A stretch of 64,000 nucleotides of DNA from Solenopsis invicta. Lineage: Eukaryota > Arthropoda > Insecta > Hymenoptera > Formicidae. This document shows positions 60,263 through 64,000 of the stretch, one piece after another (positions within the stretch are counted from its first letter, which is position 1; every line of letters starts with the position of its first letter). Made by a program: the position numbers and the translations under genes. Where the stretch lies: positions 8,672,001 to 8,736,000 of the forward strand of contig NC_052678.1 of the NCBI RefSeq assembly GCF_016802725.1, in the 5' to 3' direction. Under the pieces are notes generated by a model. The model ran no database searches and was not told the origin of the DNA. It worked only from the letters and a program-made list of their open reading frames with translations.

Positions 60263-60455
60263 CTATTAATAAAAAGAAAAAAAGGCATCGAACAAAAAAA
60301 ATTCGTAATAACGCCACCGGCAATTTTCTTTCCCTCCCGCGATCAAGAGCGCGCTGTTTCGGTCGAAACGGTAACAGACTCCTGGTTAACGACTGGCCGT
60401 CGTGGCCGATTCCGCACGGAGAATAGCACAGAGGCGGCCTCGACGATTCGTGTAC

Positions 60456-60508
<53 letters not shown>

Positions 60509-60520
60509 TGCATGCACGCA
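60456..60520. repeat. (CGCA)n tetranucleotide repeat
   Basis: About 14 CGCA units with CATG variants at the right edge. Confidence 0.9.
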
Positions 60521-60776
60521 TACGAGCACGCGGCACGGCGGCCGTCATGCACCACGACCGCGAACAATGATATGGATGCAGCGGCGGACGCAGTAATATT
60601 ATGCATCGCGAAAATATATCGTGCTTGCCCGGCACGCCGACCAGAGAGGAGCGGGGACCCCGAAGGGGGTAAGCGGGACAGAGAGAAGGAGAACGGAAAG
60701 GGAGAACAGGGAACGACGGGCGGACAGGGAACGACAAATGTTTATTGCGTACAGTATAGCTAGTGTGAGCGAACGA

Positions 60777-60801
60777 GCGAGAGAGAGAGAGAGAGAGAGA
60801 T
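60777..60801. repeat. (GA)n microsatellite
   Basis: About 11 GA units. Confidence 0.9.
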
Positions 60802-61298
60802 AGAGTGAGGGGGAGGAAGGGGGGTAGAGGGTGCGTGCGTACGGTAATTGCGATGCAATGGGAACAGCGCACGGGACACAATGGAGAGGAGAAGGTGGAC
60901 CGCCTCTCTGGTCTCGCGTCCCTCCCTTCCCAGCTCGCAGTGTCTCGCTTTTGGCCATTTTCGGGGGCACCTCCGGTGCACGTACGTCCGGCTGTCGTCC
61001 GAAACCGCCGTTCTGGAACCGCCGGTTCGGTGGCGGCAGCGGTTGTTACGATGCCCCCGGGGGTCAAAGCCGGCCGCCGGGTCCGTGTGTGTTGCGTCCA
61101 GGCGTGCGTTGCGTTGTCGGCGCAGGTGTAATTTACCCGATGGGTATATACACTGTTACCATGCCGCACGACTTCCTGGCTTCTCCGTCTGACCCCTCTC
61201 GTCCTACTCTGCCGTCGCCTGACGGGAGAGACGACAAAGGCGAAGGCGAGTAAGAGAAGCGACTGCGCGCGACATTCTTCCCCGAGTATCGACAATGC

Positions 61299-61299
61299 A

Positions 61300-61339
<40 letters not shown>

Positions 61340-61353
61340 CGGACGACGACGAT
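61299..61353. repeat. ACG triplet microsatellite
   Basis: About 17 ACG/CGA units with GAT and GG interruptions. Confidence 0.9.
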
Positions 61354-63600
61354 AGAAAGGGGGAGGAGGAGGCAATCGCATTGCCCGAGGCTGGAAAGCT
61401 GCTCGCCGTAATTGGAAAATTGCGTAATGCCGACGTCGCTGTAATTATACGACGTACCGGTGTGTAATCGATACGTGCAGCGACCTCGAGTCGAACGTTC
61501 CTTCCAAGTGGTTGCGTTTCCTCCAAGGCCGCCGTGAGCACCCAGCGCGGAACGACATGAGAAATGTCACGTCGTCGCACCGATGCACTTATTCCTCCGC
61601 GTAGAAACGTTAATTTTTTTTCATCTTCGCTCGCTCACACACGTACAGCGCTATTAATTCATTATCGTCTGATACGATTCCATCATTTCTGTTAATCTCA
61701 CTGATGCTATCGTCACGTTTTTAATCTGTCTCTAATCTATATTAAATCTCTTGGACATGTTGCAATATATGTTGCAACAATGTTAATTCAATCTTATCGA
61801 AGAAAATTTCTGCTAATGAGAAAATAACGCAGCAGATCTAACCGAGTATAGGTGGATCCGAGACGCGGCTCTCAGCGTCAAATTTCACGTTTCCGTACTG
61901 TAATAACATTTTCTTGGCGCGTCAAAACGATGAATCGAGCGGTACTCGCTGCAGGTCATGGACTTACGATTACACTGGAAATTCGTCACTCCGTAATTCC
62001 AGGCGGATTCGTTCGGGCGTGTGCACGACGGGAACATCCGCCCTCGTCGGCGAGCCACTTTCCTGCGACCATTATTTCCGGCTGTCACGATCGGCCAGCC
62101 CGAGCGTTCTTACTTCGCATCCCGTCGCGGCGTCGTCCTTAAATTCCCCCACGCGACGTCCCTCCTGAATGTCTCCTCGTCTTCTCTCTTTCTCTCTCGT
62201 CATCGTCGTCTTAGCGTTTCCGCGTGTGCACGCGAGTCTCTATGCCGGAAGCGATTTATCATACTCGTTATTCCGTCCATCGATGCAAGTATCGTCGCTT
62301 ATTGCGCCGAGCGCGAACCAACCCATTGCTCGTCTTACTAGCTCGTCTTTCTTGCGCCCCCAGCTTTTTTTCCCCTTGCCCGCGCGATAAAAAGATCGGT
62401 GAACCATCGCTCGTAAATTTCGGTCGCTATTCCGCACATTTCGACTCCCACGCGATCCGGGAAGCTCGTAAACACCTGCATTTCGTACGGCGACAACGAC
62501 GTAACGCGATTATGCGACTTCCCGCGGGAGAAACAGTTACGCGAACGCGAAGAAGCTCCACGGTTCGTCGCGTCGCGCTTAACGCGAGATTATACTGTAT
62601 CTTGGAACGTCCACAAGCAACACGGAATCTCTTCCTCTCAAAATCTATATGAATTATATCTATATTATTGCAGATCCAACATTGCGTATAACGTTTAAAC
62701 CTCTTCACTTTATATATAAAAAGTATTTTAAGAAATTAAATAATGTGCAAAAAAAAATTCTCTAGTCTTCTAATATTAAGTCCTTGAAATTAAATTAAAT
62801 ATTATATCAATTTGTCTATGTGAATCAGTTTAAACTTTAGCTATGTTATACAGTAAAATATAAGCATAACAAATGTACATGCCATTTATTTTCTTTTTCT
62901 TATTATCTGTGCATTGAAATTTAATCTAACAATAATGTTAATTAAAAATTATATTTCAACTTAGTTCGATTCAATTCGAGTAAATTTTGTTGATTCCATT
63001 TGAATTCAAACAAAGAAATGAAATTCAATTCAAATCGGCGTGAAAAAAAAAACTTCGCGCACCTCTAGTCGTGTGCATACGTGCAATTTTATTTTCGGGC
63101 TGTCGTTAAGATTAGATTAACCCAGATTAAGCACGCTATATGTGACGGAGATTCGCAACGCCATTAACGCCGATTGCCAACCGATTCGGCCAACGGTAAC
63201 GGTTGTCTTGAAAACGGGTTATCCTTATTCGCCGCGATTCTCACCGATACGGTGCCGGCAATAATGACGGCCGGCATAATAACGGGGATTAACCTTATTA
63301 CCGTGGATACTATTATCGCCGTAGGTCTTCTTTATGGGCGCGGCAAAGTGTTCCGTGGCCGCGGCTAATTACGCGCGCTCTCGATGACGACGGACGCTCG
63401 CGCGCGGGTCGTCCGCCCAACCAACGGTTGGCCGGCCCGAGTCGGACCATTTGCGTGCATGTAACGATTAGCAAATAATTAATTGCTGCACGTGTGTACG
63501 AACGTGCGTACCTATGCCTTAGTCAATACGCGCGCGCCACCGGTCGATGCATCGAACGCGTGCGCGCACGGTCCGATTAATATTATTGCAACGCAGCCTT

Positions 63601-63638
63601 CTCTTTCTTTTTCTTTCTCTTTCTCTTTCCCTTTGCAG
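63601..63638 (+). repeat. CTTT-rich tract ending in a splice-acceptor-like GCAG
   Basis: A 35-nt pyrimidine tract of TTCTTT-type units ends CCCTTTGCAG. It could be a simple repeat, a functional polypyrimidine tract, or both. Confidence 0.6.
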
Positions 63639-63723
63639 CTATTTGCTCGTTCTTAATGTTACGTTTATGAACATCTTATACATCACACTAATTTATTCCA
63701 TCCCCTCTATAATTACGTATTGA
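63639..63723 (+). other. Candidate short hydrophobic exon (+)
   Basis: After the acceptor-like tract, the frame one base in reads 27 codons to TGA, almost all hydrophobic (YLLVLNVTFMNILYITLIYS), like the last membrane segment of a protein. It is short, AT-rich DNA readily encodes such residues, and only AATAAG follows as a weak polyA signal. Confidence 0.15.
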
Positions 63724-64000
63724 TATCACGATGAAATTTATTGCTGCGTTTCTGTTCGCATTTTAATAAGAATTAAACTATCGTAAACTATAAAATGAAA
63801 AATGTCTAGTTGGAGAAATATTATTAATCTTGAAATGCCAGGCGGAAGAAAATTATAAATGCTTTTCTTCAACTCTCTAATAAGATACTCGTACGAAAGT
63901 TTCTTCGTTTGAGTTTAATTAATTAGGTAATATTAGCGCTCTGCGGGAGATCAAGGCATTCATGCAAAACCTGTAAATGTAACTCTTGAAAGACCTTATT
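63724..64000. other. Non-coding end of window, AT-rich
   Basis: Nothing recognised. Confidence 0.6.

Larger units (their letters stand above)
60263..63600. other. CpG-rich stretch with simple repeats; no supported gene
   Basis: The longest frame of the window (444 codons, - strand, 60246-61580) lies here, but it is threaded through CGCA, GA and ACG repeats that encode Cys-Val-Arg-Ala, Ser-Leu and Val runs, and it has no domain. GC-rich frames on + overlap it. AT-rich DNA at 62640-63060. A further + frame at 63174-63368 has no motif. Confidence 0.5.

Noticed and set aside
60246..61580. 444-codon - strand frame, the longest in the window
   Set aside because: It is carried by CGCA, GA and ACG simple repeats giving Cys/Ala/Arg/Val and Ser/Leu runs, has no domain, and overlaps several long frames in other phases.
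1..64000. Conserved microRNAs, tRNAs, homeobox or other well-known genes
   Set aside because: I scanned by eye for common conserved insect microRNA cores and tRNA B-box motifs and for familiar protein motifs and found none. An eye scan can miss diverged copies; tRNAscan-SE, Infernal and blastx would settle it.
1..64000. CRISPR array, phage, operon or viral genome structure
   Set aside because: No regularly spaced repeats, no dense same-strand gene arrangement and no viral or phage protein motif; the composition is that of animal nuclear DNA.

Overview
Organism and type of sequence. The window reads as insect nuclear DNA, most likely hymenopteran and plausibly an ant. This is inferred only from texture: CpG is abundant outside genes, GC-rich blocks alternate sharply with AT-rich islands, GA/CT, AC, CTG and especially ACG microsatellites are dense, and short fold-back (MITE-like) elements sit in the AT-rich parts. 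I recognise no protein family in any frame. There is no rRNA, no convincing tRNA, no CRISPR array, no bacterial operon and no transposase or reverse-transcriptase ORF. The window is best read as intergenic or very long intronic DNA. Nearly all long open frames are what CpG-rich, stop-poor DNA and microsatellites produce.

Possible genes. The best coding candidate is at the left end on the + strand: an open block (2370-2606) with a GTAAGT donor, a 126-bp intron and a pyrimidine-rich CAG acceptor, joined in the same phase to a second block (2733-2862). On the - strand a 30-nt micro-exon with near-consensus splice sites lies at 44257-44286. Weaker - strand candidates are at 60166-60262, 46859-46894, 45454-45559 and 20061-20111, and could belong to one gene with large introns. 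Several + strand blocks start at strong 3' splice sites (24140, 28315, 39300, 41189, 44057, 48292, 58421, 63639). Those at 28315, 39300, 48292 and 58421 are followed by AATAAA. Splice-site pairs arise by chance in 64 kb, so these calls are tentative and partly contradict each other on strand.

Repeats. This is the best supported content: a fold-back element with ~43-bp arms (291-497); a diverged tandem family (4005-4670); a hairpin element apparently nested in another (10948-11490), whose relatives are at 45117-45292 and 54617-54838 (inner) and 25355-25620 (outer); a 159-bp fold-back (11540-11698); a long-arm element (32257-32978) with a decayed relative (28727-28957); and an unnamed dispersed repeat in two direct copies (23205-23795 and 29985-30356). 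Microsatellites include a 46-unit GAC tract (47058-47195).

Layout. 0-3 kb: possible two-exon gene. 3-20 kb: non-coding with AT-rich repeat islands. 20-22.8 kb: CpG-rich block. 23-33 kb: AT-rich repeats alternating with CpG-rich DNA. 34-48 kb: CpG-rich blocks with triplet repeats and exon candidates on both strands. 48-58 kb: mostly featureless. 58-64 kb: CpG-rich DNA with many simple repeats. I found no undescribed multi-gene system; the repeat families and micro-exon candidates are the leads worth checking.
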